A DNA stretch of 64,000 bases from an uncultured Roseicyclus sp. (GCA_947494975.1 CANLXA010000005.1:62001-126000); one strand, 5' to 3'. Positions 47,234-56,099 are shown, counted from the first letter of the stretch. Notes: a model not told the origin generated them from the sequence alone. Numbers and translations are program-made.

Positions 47234-48291
47234 CAGCCGATCCTCTCGCCATCGGGGCCGAACCACCCGTCCGGGTGTGGCGGCAGGCGAAATTGCACAA
47301 TGTCGCCAATGCTCGCCTTTGGCGCGCGGTCCACAATGGCCGTCAGGCGCAACCCGTCGCGCAGGCCGGTCACCATGATCCGCCCGGCAATGGCGCTGGT
47401 CTCGACCAGGTCCATCGGCAGGGTCGTGTCGCCTTCGGCATCGCTGAGCGCCATGTTTTCCGCGCGGACCATGGCCAGGCACTCGTCGGCGGGCGGCGTC
47501 ATCGGCATGTGCCGCCCCCCCACCTTGTACCCGGTGCCATTCTTGATGACGGGCACCATGTTGTTGGGCGGCGTGCCCACGAAGGTCGCCACGAAGGCGG
47601 TTGCGGGATGATCGACCAGATCTGCGGGCGCCCCGAATTGCTGCACCCGCCCATGGTTCAGGACCGCCACGTGGGAGGCCATGGTCATCGCCTCGATCTG
47701 GTCGTGGGTGACATAGACGGTGGTCGCCCCCGTCGCGCGGTGCAGGCGCATCAATTCGGTCCGCATCTCGACCCGCAGCTTGGCATCGAGGTTCGACAGC
47801 GGCTCGTCGAACAGAAGAACCGAGGGCTTCGGCGCGATGGTCCGCGCGATGGCAACGCGCTGCTGCTGCCCGCCCGAAATCTCGTTGGGGTAGCGGTCCG
47901 CCAATGGGCCGATATCAAGAAGGTCCAGAACCTCGCGCACCCGCGCGGCGCGGTCGGCCCTGGGCATCCCCATGACCTTGAGCGGCCAGTCCACGTTGCC
48001 CCGCACCGACATATGCGGCCACAGCGCGTAGGACTGGAACACCAGCCCGGAATTGCGTTTCGCCGGGTCGACGGACCAGTTCCGATCCCCGTCCGAGACC
48101 GTCTGGCCATCAAAGATGATCTGCCCCTCGGAGGGCAGCTCAAGCCCCGCAAGCATCCGCAGAAGTGTGGTCTTGCCGCAGCCGGACGGGCCAAGCAGAA
48201 CCAGGAACGCGCCATCGGGCACCGAGATCGAGACGTTCTTGACCGCCTCGGTGTCGCCGAAGCGCTTGGTGAGGTTGCGGATATCCAGCAT
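47233..48291 (-). CDS. ABC transporter ATP-binding protein (FbpC/PotA type)
   Basis: The 352-aa ATPase has Walker A GPSGCGKTT, Q-loop FQSYALWPHM, signature ISGGQQQRVAIARTI, Walker B VLLFDEPLSNLDA and H-loop YVTHDQIEA, then a TOBE-like C-terminal domain. This matches importers for iron, polyamine or phosphonate type substrates. It is 9 nt from the permease gene. Confidence 0.92.
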   Translation of the reverse strand: MLDIRNLTKRFGDTEAVKNVSISVPDGAFLVLLGPSGCGKTTLLRMLAGLELPSEGQIIFDGQTVSDGDRNWSVDPAKRNSGLVFQSYALWPHMSVRGNVDWPLKVMGMPRADRAARVREVLDLLDIGPLADRYPNEISGGQQQRVAIARTIAPKPSVLLFDEPLSNLDAKLRVEMRTELMRLHRATGATTVYVTHDQIEAMTMASHVAVLNHGRVQQFGAPADLVDHPATAFVATFVGTPPNNMVPVIKNGTGYKVGGRHMPMTPPADECLAMVRAENMALSDAEGDTTLPMDLVETSAIAGRIMVTGLRDGLRLTAIVDRAPKASIGDIVQFRLPPHPDGWFGPDGERIG

Positions 48292-48300
48292 GGATCACCT

Positions 48301-50046
48301 TCAGTTTTGCAGCCAGGGCTGGGATTTCGATTGCAGCCGGTGCGCGATCAGCGTGGCGGCGATGGACAGAAACAGGATCACCACGGTGATCGCGTTGGCG
48401 AATTGCCCGAACCCCTCGGAGGCATAGCGATAGGCCAGCACCGACAGGACCGGCATCGTCGGCGTGAACAGCAGGACGACCAGCGACAGATCCCGGATGA
48501 TCTTCACGAAGATCAGGATACCGCCCGCCGCAAGCCCCCGGATCGCCAACGGCACGGTGATCGCCCCAAGCCGGCGCAGGAACCCCGCGCCGGTGAGCCG
48601 CGCGCTTTCCTCCAGCTCGCCACCCACCTGCTGGATCACCGCCCGGCCCGTCTGCACCGAGAACGGCAGGAGATAGGCCGTGCCCGCGATGACCAGAAGC
48701 GCGAAGGTGCCGTACAGCGCCGGGAACGGCCCGATCGGCGCCCCGAGATAGGCGATATACGCCGCCCCGAACGCGATCCCGGGCACCAGAAGCGGCAGGA
48801 AACTGATCTGCGTGATCGCCGCCGACATCCAGCCCTCTCGGAACCGCGCGGTGGTGTAGGAGGCCAGAAGCCCGACCACCATGCCCGTGAACGCCACGGC
48901 AAGGCCAAGCGCCAGCGTGATCGTCAGCGCACGGACGATATCGGCGTTATAGGCGATGCCGGGAATGCCCTGGGCAAAGGACGGATCGCTTTGCCCGATC
49001 CAGTAATGCAGCGTCCAGCCGGAAAACAGATTGGCCGAGGACGGCGCGAGGCTGGAGGCCGTCAGCACGATGACCGGCACAATGGTCGCCGCCGACAGGA
49101 TCCCCATCGCCACCGCGAACAGCGGCCAGCGCGCGCCGCGCAGATCGAAGCGTTTGGCCCGCCCGCCCTTGCCGGTGATCGTGGCATAGGACCGGCGCCC
49201 CGACACGATCCGGTTGCCCGCCCACAGAAACGCGCCCGAGATCAGGACCAGCAGGATCCCGATCACATAGCCGCGCCCGACCTGCCCCACCTCGATCATC
49301 CCGAAAAGCCGCGTGGACAGCGTCTGCATCCGCACCGGCAGGCCCAGAAGCGCGGGCGTGGCGAAGTTCGACACCGCACCGGCAAAGCACAGCGATCCGG
49401 CAGCCACCAGCGCCGGCATCGTGACGGGCAGGATGATCCCCATCAGGATGCGCCGCCCCTTTGCCCCCGCGATCTGTGCGGCCTCCACCAGATCGGAATT
49501 CACCGTGGCCAGCGCTGCCGCGATGATCGTGAAGGCGAGGCTGAAATAGTGCAACGTCAGCACGATCAGCGTCGGCACCATGCCCCAGGCGAGCCAGTCG
49601 GGGATGTCCAGCCCCATCCCCTGCAACCAACCCACCTGCCCGCCCACCCGGTCGTTTCGGAACAGCGCGCCCCAGGCCAGGGCGGCGGCGAAGGACGGGA
49701 TCATGAATGGCAGCGTGGCCATCACGCCGATGATCTTGCGGCAGGGCACGTTGGTCATCACCACGAGCCACGCCAGAAAGCCGCCCAGAAGAACGCAGCC
49801 CGTCGACACGATCACCCCGATCACGAGCGTGTTGCCCAATGGCTTGTAGAACAGGTTGGTCGAGAGCCGCCCGGTCAGCACATCCGACCACGCGCGGATT
49901 GTGTCGGGCTGCAGCGTGAACAGCACGGTCCTGAGCAGCGGCAGCACGATCAGGGCGATCAGGATCGTCAGCACCACGGCCTTGAGCACCGTGCCTTGCC
50001 GAAAGTGCACACGCCGCCCCGCTCCGCCTGTGGTTGCATCCGCCAT
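48301..50046 (-). CDS. ABC transporter permease with two fused domains (FbpB type)
   Basis: The 581-aa protein starts MADATTGGAGRRVHFRQG at 50046, with AAGG 9 nt upstream; an ATG three codons earlier abuts it. About 12 transmembrane segments form two tandem BPD_transp_1 domains, each with the EAA-type cytoplasmic loop (VEAAQIAGAKGRRILMGIIL in the first, EESARLTGAGFLRRLGAITV in the second). Such fusion permeases serve FbpABC-like importers. Confidence 0.9.
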   Translation of the reverse strand: MADATTGGAGRRVHFRQGTVLKAVVLTILIALIVLPLLRTVLFTLQPDTIRAWSDVLTGRLSTNLFYKPLGNTLVIGVIVSTGCVLLGGFLAWLVVMTNVPCRKIIGVMATLPFMIPSFAAALAWGALFRNDRVGGQVGWLQGMGLDIPDWLAWGMVPTLIVLTLHYFSLAFTIIAAALATVNSDLVEAAQIAGAKGRRILMGIILPVTMPALVAAGSLCFAGAVSNFATPALLGLPVRMQTLSTRLFGMIEVGQVGRGYVIGILLVLISGAFLWAGNRIVSGRRSYATITGKGGRAKRFDLRGARWPLFAVAMGILSAATIVPVIVLTASSLAPSSANLFSGWTLHYWIGQSDPSFAQGIPGIAYNADIVRALTITLALGLAVAFTGMVVGLLASYTTARFREGWMSAAITQISFLPLLVPGIAFGAAYIAYLGAPIGPFPALYGTFALLVIAGTAYLLPFSVQTGRAVIQQVGGELEESARLTGAGFLRRLGAITVPLAIRGLAAGGILIFVKIIRDLSLVVLLFTPTMPVLSVLAYRYASEGFGQFANAITVVILFLSIAATLIAHRLQSKSQPWLQN

Positions 50047-50131
50047 CGAGGCCATCCTTGAAAGGCTTGGGGTGAGGAGTATGCCGGGGGCCGGACGTAC
50101 CGTCACGCCCGCCCCTCGGCCGGGACCAGCT

Positions 50132-51253
50132 TTATTGCAGCGTCAGGATCAGGTCACCGATTTCGGCCCGGATCGTCGCGGTTTCCGCCGGGGCGATCCG
50201 CCAGGCGGTGAACTCATCCAGCGGCACCGCATCGGGATGCGGCGGAATATCGGTCCGCGTCACGTAATCCCCGGCAACGTAGAACGGGGCCAGGCCCGGC
50301 CCGCCGGTCTCGGTCTCGTCCCCCATCAGGAAGTCGATCACCAGGCGCGCCGCCGCCGGATTGTTCGGCTCGGCCGCCAAGGCAAGCACCGCGGGAAAGA
50401 TGATGCCCGGCGCGGGCTCGACATCGTTGGCAACTTGCAGCGCCCAACCCTCATCCTCGTTGTCGCGCCGGTCGGAATAGCTTGTGAAGCCCACCGGCGG
50501 GTTATCCTGCCCCATGGCGCCCACGGCCACATTCACATCATCGGTGGACCCGACAAGGATCAGATCGTTGGCGAACAGATCCATGATGAACTGCTCTCCC
50601 GCATTGGCCGCCCCGTCGAGGTCGATCGCCGCGCCAAACTGGGCCTCATAGGCCGCGGCCATCTCGTCGGACCTGAGCACGATCTCCGTCATCAGGTCGA
50701 GGTAATCGCCCCGTTGCAGCGGGTCGACCATCACGACACGCCCGCGCCACTCATCTGTGGTGAGCTGCCAGAGGTTGGTGACGGGTGAGCCATCGGGATT
50801 GGCCTCTTCGTTATACATCAGCACCTTGGTGGACAGGCGCTGGGCCAGAAGCGGGCTCTGATACTCCGCCGCCACCCGGTCGGCCACACGCGGTGGCACG
50901 TAAGGCGCGATGATCCCGGTTTCCAGCAATTCTGTCAGCACAACCGGCGTATCAGAAATGTAAATGACATCCGCATTGGTGACACCGGCCTGCGCCTCGG
51001 CCCGAAGCCGCGCGATCTGTTCGGTCGAGGAGATATCGAAGCCCTGCAGGTCGATGCCGGGATAGGCCTCCTCGAAGGCGGTTTCGACCCGGCCGATCCG
51101 GCTGGTGAAGGAGTAGACCGTCACGGTTTCCTCCTCCTGCGCCAGGGGAAGCAGGTCCTCCGGCCCCATCTCGTTCAGATGGCCATCGGCCAGCGCGGCA
51201 GACGACAACACGATACCGATCGCGCCGAGGCGCGTTGCGTTCAAGACCCTCAT
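50132..51253 (-). CDS. ABC transporter substrate-binding protein
   Basis: The 373-aa protein has a signal peptide (MRVLNATRLGAIGIVLSSAA) and a mature periplasmic binding fold: VTVYSFTSRIGRVETAFEEA and SDTPVVLTELLETGIIAPYV are typical of family 1/6 binding proteins. The tandem Tyr residues that bind iron in ferric-binding proteins are not visible (the nearby segment is APFYVAGDYV), so an organic anion or phosphorylated compound is more likely than iron. Confidence 0.85.
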   Translation of the reverse strand: MRVLNATRLGAIGIVLSSAALADGHLNEMGPEDLLPLAQEEETVTVYSFTSRIGRVETAFEEAYPGIDLQGFDISSTEQIARLRAEAQAGVTNADVIYISDTPVVLTELLETGIIAPYVPPRVADRVAAEYQSPLLAQRLSTKVLMYNEEANPDGSPVTNLWQLTTDEWRGRVVMVDPLQRGDYLDLMTEIVLRSDEMAAAYEAQFGAAIDLDGAANAGEQFIMDLFANDLILVGSTDDVNVAVGAMGQDNPPVGFTSYSDRRDNEDEGWALQVANDVEPAPGIIFPAVLALAAEPNNPAAARLVIDFLMGDETETGGPGLAPFYVAGDYVTRTDIPPHPDAVPLDEFTAWRIAPAETATIRAEIGDLILTLQ

Positions 51254-51277
51254 GTGATCCTCCCTTGGGTTCCCTAT

Positions 51278-52114
51278 TCAGTCGAAGCGCTCGATCAATT
51301 GCCCCAGCCGGTCGAGCTTCTTGAGCGAAGCTTCCTTCTCCGTGAGACCCGCCGCGATGACGAGTGCATTGCAGACCGTCATCGGCACGGTCAGCGTCTG
51401 AAACGCATCCGGATCGCCGGAGCGCGGCGCGGCCAGGATGTGATCGGGACGGGGCGCCAGAAGCGCGCCGGAATTGCCCGATACGATGATGGTCGTGGCG
51501 CCGATTTCCCGCGCCGTCTCGATCAGTGCGGCATAGCCGCGGGGCGGGCGGCGGAACGCGAAGCTGAGGATGACATCCCCCGCATCCAGCCCCAGCATCT
51601 GTTCGGCCAGGCCGCGCGGGTCGGTATCGAGTTGCTGGACCTCCTTGCCGAAGCGGCGGAACCGTTTGACCATCATCAGGGCCAGAACCTCGGCATTGCC
51701 ATAGCCATAGATGAAGATGCGATTGGCCCCCATCAGCAGGGCCGCAATCTCGGCGATCCGGGCCGGGCTGATGAATTCCTCGATCCGGCCAAGCGCCTGC
51801 GCCTCGTCCCGCGCGAGCTTGCCAAGGATCGTGTCGGAGGTGCTGTCGGCAATCGTCTTCTCGAACCGGGTCGCGGTTTCGCGTGTGGCGATGAACTCGT
51901 CGCGCAGCGCATCGCGGAAGGCGGCATAACTCCCGTAGCCAAGCTTCTTTGCCAGGCGCGAAGCCGTCGCCTCATGCACGCCCACGGCCCGTGCCAGTTC
52001 CCCGGCGGTGCCAAGGGCCGCACTTGTCGGGCTTTCGATGACGGTTTCAACAAGCTTGCGCTCACTGGGCGTCAGTGTCGGCGCCTGATCCGAGATTTTT
52101 TCGATGAGCGACAT
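51278..52114 (-). CDS. MurR/RpiR-family transcriptional regulator with SIS domain
   Basis: The 278-aa protein has an N-terminal helix-turn-helix (LARAVGVHEATASRLAKKLG) and a C-terminal SIS domain (FIYGYGNAEVLALMMVKRF and TTIIVSGNSGALLA), which in this family binds sugar phosphates. It is first in the operon and ends 24 nt before the binding-protein start. A 7-bp inverted repeat at 52142-52170 is a candidate operator. Confidence 0.9.
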   Translation of the reverse strand: MSLIEKISDQAPTLTPSERKLVETVIESPTSAALGTAGELARAVGVHEATASRLAKKLGYGSYAAFRDALRDEFIATRETATRFEKTIADSTSDTILGKLARDEAQALGRIEEFISPARIAEIAALLMGANRIFIYGYGNAEVLALMMVKRFRRFGKEVQQLDTDPRGLAEQMLGLDAGDVILSFAFRRPPRGYAALIETAREIGATTIIVSGNSGALLAPRPDHILAAPRSGDPDAFQTLTVPMTVCNALVIAAGLTEKEASLKKLDRLGQLIERFD

Positions 52115-52141
52115 GGAGACCCCAGTGGCAGATGCGGCTAA

Positions 52142-52170
52142 ACTTGCATGATTCTATTTTTTCTGCAAGT
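52142..52170. promoter_or_regulatory. Candidate RpiR operator
   Basis: ACTTGCA at 52142-52148 is perfectly inverted as TGCAAGT at 52164-52170, with a T-rich 15-bp centre; a third TTGCA follows at 52175. It lies 28 bp upstream of the regulator start, a typical autoregulatory position. Confidence 0.5.
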
Positions 52171-52255
52171 CGTCTTGCAATGCGGCCTTCAAAGATCCGA
52201 TTTGCAGCCCTCCCCAGCAGGCGCTTGCGCCGTCAGGGCCCCCTCACATGCAAAG

Positions 52256-52279
52256 AAAAAGCCGCCCGGGAGGGGCGGC
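52256..52279 (-). terminator. Intrinsic terminator after nusG
   Basis: GCCGCCC and GGGCGGC flank a 5-nt loop, followed by UUUUUC on the minus strand, about 29 nt past the nusG stop. It ends the secE-nusG unit. Confidence 0.88.
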
Positions 52280-52307
52280 TTTGGATCGGCGCACGGATGG
52301 CCCGCGA

Positions 52308-52841
52308 TCAGCTTTGTTTGGAAACCTGCGTGTATTCCAGCTCCACCGGCGTCGCGCGGCCGAAGATCGACACCGTCACCTTCAGGCGCTGGTTGTCCTC
52401 GTCCACTTCCTCGACCATGCCGTCGAAATCCTCGAACGGGCCGTCATTGACCTTGACCTTCTCGCCCACCTCGAAGGTGATCGTGGAGCGCGGCGCGGCC
52501 TCGCCCTCTTCGACGCGGTTGAGGATGGAGTTCACCTCCTCATCCTTCATCGGCATCGGGCGGCCCTGCGGCCCCAGAAACCCGGTGACGCGCGGGATCG
52601 AGTTGATCGCGTGATAGCCGCTATCGGTCAGCTCCATGCGCACCAGCACATAGCCGGGCATGAACCGGCGCGGCACGGTCACCTTCTTGCCGCGACGGAT
52701 CTCGATCACGTCCTCTTCGGGAACCAGAACCTCTTCGATCACGTCTTCGAGGCCCTTTTCGGCCACGGCCGTCCGGATCTGCTCGGCAATGCGTTTCTCG
52801 AAATTTGAGAGGACCGAGACCGAATACCACCGCTTCGCCAT
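52308..52841 (-). CDS. nusG: Transcription termination/antitermination factor NusG
   Basis: The 177-aa protein starts MAKRWYSVSVLSNFEKRIAE; a 10-codon upstream frame is rejected. The NGN domain contains FMPGYVLVRMELTDSGYHAI, and the KOW domain contains GEKVKVNDGPFEDFDGMVEE. It links RNA polymerase to Rho and ribosomes. Its neighbour rplK is displaced by six genes. About 200 bp separate it from secE. Confidence 0.97.
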   Translation of the reverse strand: MAKRWYSVSVLSNFEKRIAEQIRTAVAEKGLEDVIEEVLVPEEDVIEIRRGKKVTVPRRFMPGYVLVRMELTDSGYHAINSIPRVTGFLGPQGRPMPMKDEEVNSILNRVEEGEAAPRSTITFEVGEKVKVNDGPFEDFDGMVEEVDEDNQRLKVTVSIFGRATPVELEYTQVSKQS

Positions 52842-53040
52842 GACAATTCCCACTTTCGCCGGGCCCGCCATCCGGGGCCATCAATGTTGCACGGGGGCCG
52901 GATCGGCCCGCATCCCGCCCTACCATAACAAGGATAGGCGCCGCGCGCTCAAGTCCGTGTCATGTTCGGGGGAAGTGAGGGCGACCTACCGCCCCGTCGC
53001 GGGAAAATCAAGGGGCGCAATGCGCCTTGGCGGCGGCAGA

Positions 53041-53232
53041 TCAGCCGAAATAGGTCAGCACGAACTCAAGCGCCGTGCGGATCAGGAAATCGATGCCGAA
53101 AAAGAAGATCGCCGCGACCACCGCCAACGCAAACACCATGCCGGTCGTGACCAGCACTTCCCGGCGGCCCGGCCACACGACCTTCGCCACTTCGGAGCGG
53201 GTCTGTTGCAGAAACTGGAACGGATTGGCCAT
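53041..53232 (-). CDS. secE: Preprotein translocase subunit SecE
   Basis: The 63-aa protein MANPFQFLQQTRSEVAKVVW has the amphipathic helix with PGRREVLVTT and a single transmembrane helix VVAAIFFFGIDFLIRTAL, the minimal alphaproteobacterial SecE. The start at 53232 is the first Met that gives this form. It pairs with SecY (4163-5533). Confidence 0.95.
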   Translation of the reverse strand: MANPFQFLQQTRSEVAKVVWPGRREVLVTTGMVFALAVVAAIFFFGIDFLIRTALEFVLTYFG

Positions 53233-53260
53233 GATGCTGTCACTTCCTTGGATCGGGTGG

Positions 53261-53289
53261 GATATACGCATGGCACGGCAGGCTTGCAA
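53261..53289 (-). promoter_or_regulatory. Predicted promoter for secE-nusG
   Basis: TTGCAA (53289-53284), a 17-bp spacer and TATATC (53266-53261) give a start near 53253, only about 20 nt upstream of the secE ATG. tRNA-Trp is therefore probably not the sole source of the secE transcript. Confidence 0.55.
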
Positions 53290-53319
53290 GGCGCTGGTTG
53301 CACACAAGGGCGCGACCCG

Positions 53320-53787
53320 TTGACCGCGATCGTGATCCTTGGCGCCGCGGTCTGGGCGGACGGCCCGTCGCCCACGCTCAGGCGGCGCACCGAACATGGG
53401 GCGGCGTTGTTCCACGCAGGCGCCGGGCGCATCGTGGTCGTGTGTGGCGGCGTGGGGCGTCATCCGCCAAGCGAGGCGGAGGCAATGGCCGGCCTGTTGC
53501 GCGCGGCGGGCGTGCAGGACGGCGCGATCCGGATGGAAGATCGCTCCACCAACACGCGCGAGAATCTTGACTTCGCACAGCCGATTCTCCGCGCCGAAGG
53601 CGAACGGGAGGTTCTGATCGTGTCCGACGCCTATCACCTGCCCCGCGCCCGGCTGATCGCACGGCGCCACGGGCTCCGCGTGGCCACGTCGGCCCCGCCA
53701 TCGGGCACCGCACGGCGATGGCCGCAGATCAAGGGATGGCTGCGCGAGGGGCCTGGAATTCTGGCCGTGCTGCTCCGCATCCGCTGA
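53320..53787 (+). CDS. YdcF-like (DUF218) protein
   Basis: The 155-aa frame starts with TTG at 53320 (AAGGG 9 nt upstream), giving MTAIVILGAAVWADGPSPTL. The motifs LGAAVW, VVCGGVG and SDAYHLPRARLIARRHG are those of DUF218/YdcF proteins, which bind S-adenosylmethionine or act in envelope homeostasis. It overlaps no other gene and converges on the hydrolase. Confidence 0.75.
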   Translation: MTAIVILGAAVWADGPSPTLRRRTEHGAALFHAGAGRIVVVCGGVGRHPPSEAEAMAGLLRAAGVQDGAIRMEDRSTNTRENLDFAQPILRAEGEREVLIVSDAYHLPRARLIARRHGLRVATSAPPSGTARRWPQIKGWLREGPGILAVLLRIR

Positions 53788-53793
53788 GGCGCG

Positions 53794-54606
53794 CTACCGT
53801 TCGGCCCGGACTTGCCGAATGAAAGCAATCTCGCCCTGCCACAGGCCTGGGTCGAACAGCACCTCGTGCCCCGCCCCCGGCATGCTGACGAAGTCCGCCC
53901 CCTCCGGCGCGGCTTGGTACAATGCCTCTCCCGACCGATGGGGCACCACCCGGTCCTCCGTGCCGTGCTGGATCAGGATCGGGGCCTCCACCGCGCCGAT
54001 GTGATCGACGCTGCGAAACCGGTCGCGCATCAACAGACGCACCGGCAACCACGGATAGATATCGGCGGCCAAGTCGTCCGTCGCGGAATAGGGCGCCCCC
54101 AGCACCAACGCCCCCGCCGGGTGCCGGGCGGCCAGTTGAACCGCCACCCCGGTGCCAAGGGACGCGCCCGCGATCACGATATCCCCGGGCGCAACGCCCC
54201 TGTCGCGCAGCCAGCCATAGGCGGCCTCCGCATCCGCGTGCAGCCCTGCCTCGGACGGTCGCCCGGTGCTGCCGCCATATCCCCGGTAGGACACGAACAG
54301 GACCCCGAACCCGGCCGCCCGATACGCCGCGAAGCGCCCCGCCCTGTGCGCCATCTCTCCGCCATTGCCATGGAAGAACAGAACGGTCGGCTGACCGGCA
54401 TCGGCCGCAGCGTACCACAGGACAAGAACCTCCCCGTCCGCCGTCTCCACCGCCGCGACACGCGCGTCCGGCACACCCACCGCCTCGGGCGGCGGATTGT
54501 CGTTGGTCGGGAAATACATGAACCGGCGCTGGTCCAGATACATGCCGAGCGCGATCAAGACGTAGAAGGCGACCGCGCCGACGGCCAAGAGGATCAAGAT
54601 ACGCAT
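53794..54606 (-). CDS. Membrane-anchored alpha/beta hydrolase (BEM46-like)
   Basis: The 270-aa protein has an N-terminal hydrophobic anchor (MRILILLAVGAVAFYVLIAL), then an alpha/beta hydrolase core with oxyanion motif FFHGNGGEMAHR, nucleophile motif AGASLGTGVA (Ser), and a late GAGHEVLF histidine. It is an esterase or lipase-like enzyme of unknown substrate, probably at the inner membrane. It lies between tRNA-Trp and secE on the same strand. Confidence 0.85.
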   Translation of the reverse strand: MRILILLAVGAVAFYVLIALGMYLDQRRFMYFPTNDNPPPEAVGVPDARVAAVETADGEVLVLWYAAADAGQPTVLFFHGNGGEMAHRAGRFAAYRAAGFGVLFVSYRGYGGSTGRPSEAGLHADAEAAYGWLRDRGVAPGDIVIAGASLGTGVAVQLAARHPAGALVLGAPYSATDDLAADIYPWLPVRLLMRDRFRSVDHIGAVEAPILIQHGTEDRVVPHRSGEALYQAAPEGADFVSMPGAGHEVLFDPGLWQGEIAFIRQVRAER

Positions 54607-54646
54607 TGCACCCAAATATCCGGAGGTCGGTTCGGCCGATCTGGCC

Positions 54647-54722
54647 TGGCAGGGGCGGAGGGACTCGAACCCCCGACCGTCGGATTTGGAATCCGGTGCT
54701 CTACCAACTGAGCTACACCCCT
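54647..54722 (-). tRNA. tRNA-Trp (CCA anticodon)
   Basis: On the minus strand AGGGGTG pairs with CGCCCCT in a 7-bp acceptor stem; the discriminator is G and CCA is encoded. The anticodon loop reads TTCCAAA with anticodon CCA, and GTTCGAGTC fits the T loop. In many proteobacteria this gene lies upstream of secE-nusG, as here. Confidence 0.95.
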
Positions 54723-54734
54723 AGGCCGAGCGCC

Positions 54735-54763
54735 GGATTAGGCTGAATTGCATCCCATGTCCA
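54735..54763 (-). promoter_or_regulatory. Predicted promoter for tRNA-Trp
   Basis: TGGACA (54763-54758), a 17-bp spacer and TAATCC (54740-54735) lie just 13 bp upstream of the tRNA 5' end. This fits a short leader before processing. Confidence 0.5.
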
Positions 54764-54848
54764 GATGAACCCTACGGATTTCCCCACCCTGCCTCACTGC
54801 GTATCCCGTGATAGGCTCATGGCCATACCCCTTCTGGAGACCAAACCC

Positions 54849-55118
54849 ATGCGTTCCATCATTTTGACCCTGACCCTGGCCCTCGCCCTGCCGCTGATCC
54901 CCACAACCGCGGACGCGACGGCGCATTCCTGCAATCAATTGCGCCAGACGATTTTCAACCAGGCGCCGCCGAACACGCGAACCCTGCCCTACGGCGCGCT
55001 GAACTGCCATGGAGTCAGCCAGATCCACCTCATCCTGGTAACCAACAATCACCAGAACCAGGGCCGTCTGACGGCTCAGATCGAGGCTGTCTTTCGCAGC
55101 CAGGGCCTGATCCGGTAA
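54849..55118 (+). CDS. Small secreted protein
   Basis: The 89-aa start MRSIILTLTLALALPLIPTT at 54849 has GGAGA upstream and a signal peptide cleaved near DATA. The mature chain has two Cys residues (HSCNQL and LNCHGV) that could form a disulfide. No family recognised. A GGCGGC/GCCGCC hairpin at 55172-55191 may end its mRNA. Confidence 0.6.
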   Translation: MRSIILTLTLALALPLIPTTADATAHSCNQLRQTIFNQAPPNTRTLPYGALNCHGVSQIHLILVTNNHQNQGRLTAQIEAVFRSQGLIR

Positions 55119-55286
55119 ACCGCTCACGAGGGCGTGAAGCCGTTTTAATAGTTTATTTTTCAGTGTGTTAGGCGGCTCTTCGGGGCCGCCCTCCAATTTC
55201 CTTGGAACGCAAACACCTCTCCATGCGTCTTGTCCCCGACCGCCGCAGCCCTGCGGTGGAGAAATGGAAGACAAAGGAGACTTCAT

Positions 55287-55910
55287 ATGAAACGCCTGAT
55301 GCTCGCCACAACCGCAGCCCTTGCTATCGCTGCCCCGGCCGCAGCTCAGACGAGCGCCGAAATCACCGTTGAACAAACGCTGACCGGCTATGGGTACGAC
55401 ATGGTCACGATCGAGAAGCTGACCGACGCTCAGGTCGCACAGCTGTTCATCGCGATCACGTCGGAAGACGAGACCGCCGTGCGGACCCTGCTGGACGGCT
55501 ATGAGCTGACCCAGTCGGATGGTCCCGACGGCCTCTACGACACCCCGCGCGACGATGACACGATGGCCATCGTCACCGAGGCGCTGATGGAAAACGGCAT
55601 GGCCCCCGGCGTCGCCAACCTGCTGACCGATGGCGAATATGCCGCGCTGTTCATCGCGGCCTCCTCCGAGGACGCAACGGCGGTGAACGAAGTGATCGCC
55701 GCCTTCGATTTCGAAAAGGACGTCGATGGCAACATGCTGCCCGACAGCAGTGCCGAGCGTCGCGTGATGGCGGCCCTGGAAGCGCGCGGCCTCTCCGAAG
55801 AGCAGACGGCCATGATCGACGAAGGTGAAACCACCGAGATCTTCATCGCGCTGTCCTCCGGTGACGAAGCCGAGATCCAGAACGCCATTTCGAGCGCTCT
55901 GAACTCGTAA
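55287..55910 (+). CDS. Secreted protein with three tandem repeats
   Basis: The 207-aa protein has a signal peptide (MKRLMLATTAALAIAAPAAA). Three similar units follow: residues about 28-71, 96-139 and 160-203, each ending in LFIAITSEDETAV, LFIAASSEDATAV and IFIALSSGDEAEI. Spacing is 64-68 residues. Highly acidic, no Cys. No known domain recognised; the repeats look like paired helices. Confidence 0.75.
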   Translation: MKRLMLATTAALAIAAPAAAQTSAEITVEQTLTGYGYDMVTIEKLTDAQVAQLFIAITSEDETAVRTLLDGYELTQSDGPDGLYDTPRDDDTMAIVTEALMENGMAPGVANLLTDGEYAALFIAASSEDATAVNEVIAAFDFEKDVDGNMLPDSSAERRVMAALEARGLSEEQTAMIDEGETTEIFIALSSGDEAEIQNAISSALNS

Positions 55911-55929
55911 TCGACCACTCCCCGATTTT

Positions 55930-55959
55930 GGGCCCGGACCGCGCGTCCGGGCCCTTTTT
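55930..55959 (+). terminator. Intrinsic terminator after the repeat protein
   Basis: GGGCCCGGAC and GTCCGGGCCC form a 10-bp stem with a 5-nt loop, followed by UUUUU on the plus strand, about 20 nt past the stop. Confidence 0.9.
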
Positions 55960-56063
55960 CATGTTGGCACGCCCCTCGCGCGGTCGCTGGATAGACCGGC
56001 AATCATGGTTAGAGAAAGGTTAACAGTTTTCGCTTTTCCGTTTTGGAACATTGGCTTGAGTAT

Positions 56064-56083
56064 CTTGTGCAAGCTTGCACAAG
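56064..56083. repeat. 20-bp perfect palindrome, copy 2
   Basis: Identical to 25105-25124, at the distal end of the repeat. Confidence 0.7.
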
Positions 56084-56099
56084 GACGGGGGCGGACAGG

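Noticed and set aside
47083-50061. A 992-codon plus-strand frame across the ABC importer genes
   Set aside because: Arg/Gln/His-rich low-complexity translation with no recognisable domain, opposite to clear ABC genes.
50132-51253. Ferric-iron specificity for the substrate-binding protein
   Set aside because: The ATPase and permease are of Fbp type, but the adjacent Tyr residues needed for ferric iron are not visible and the operon has an RpiR regulator and phosphatase.
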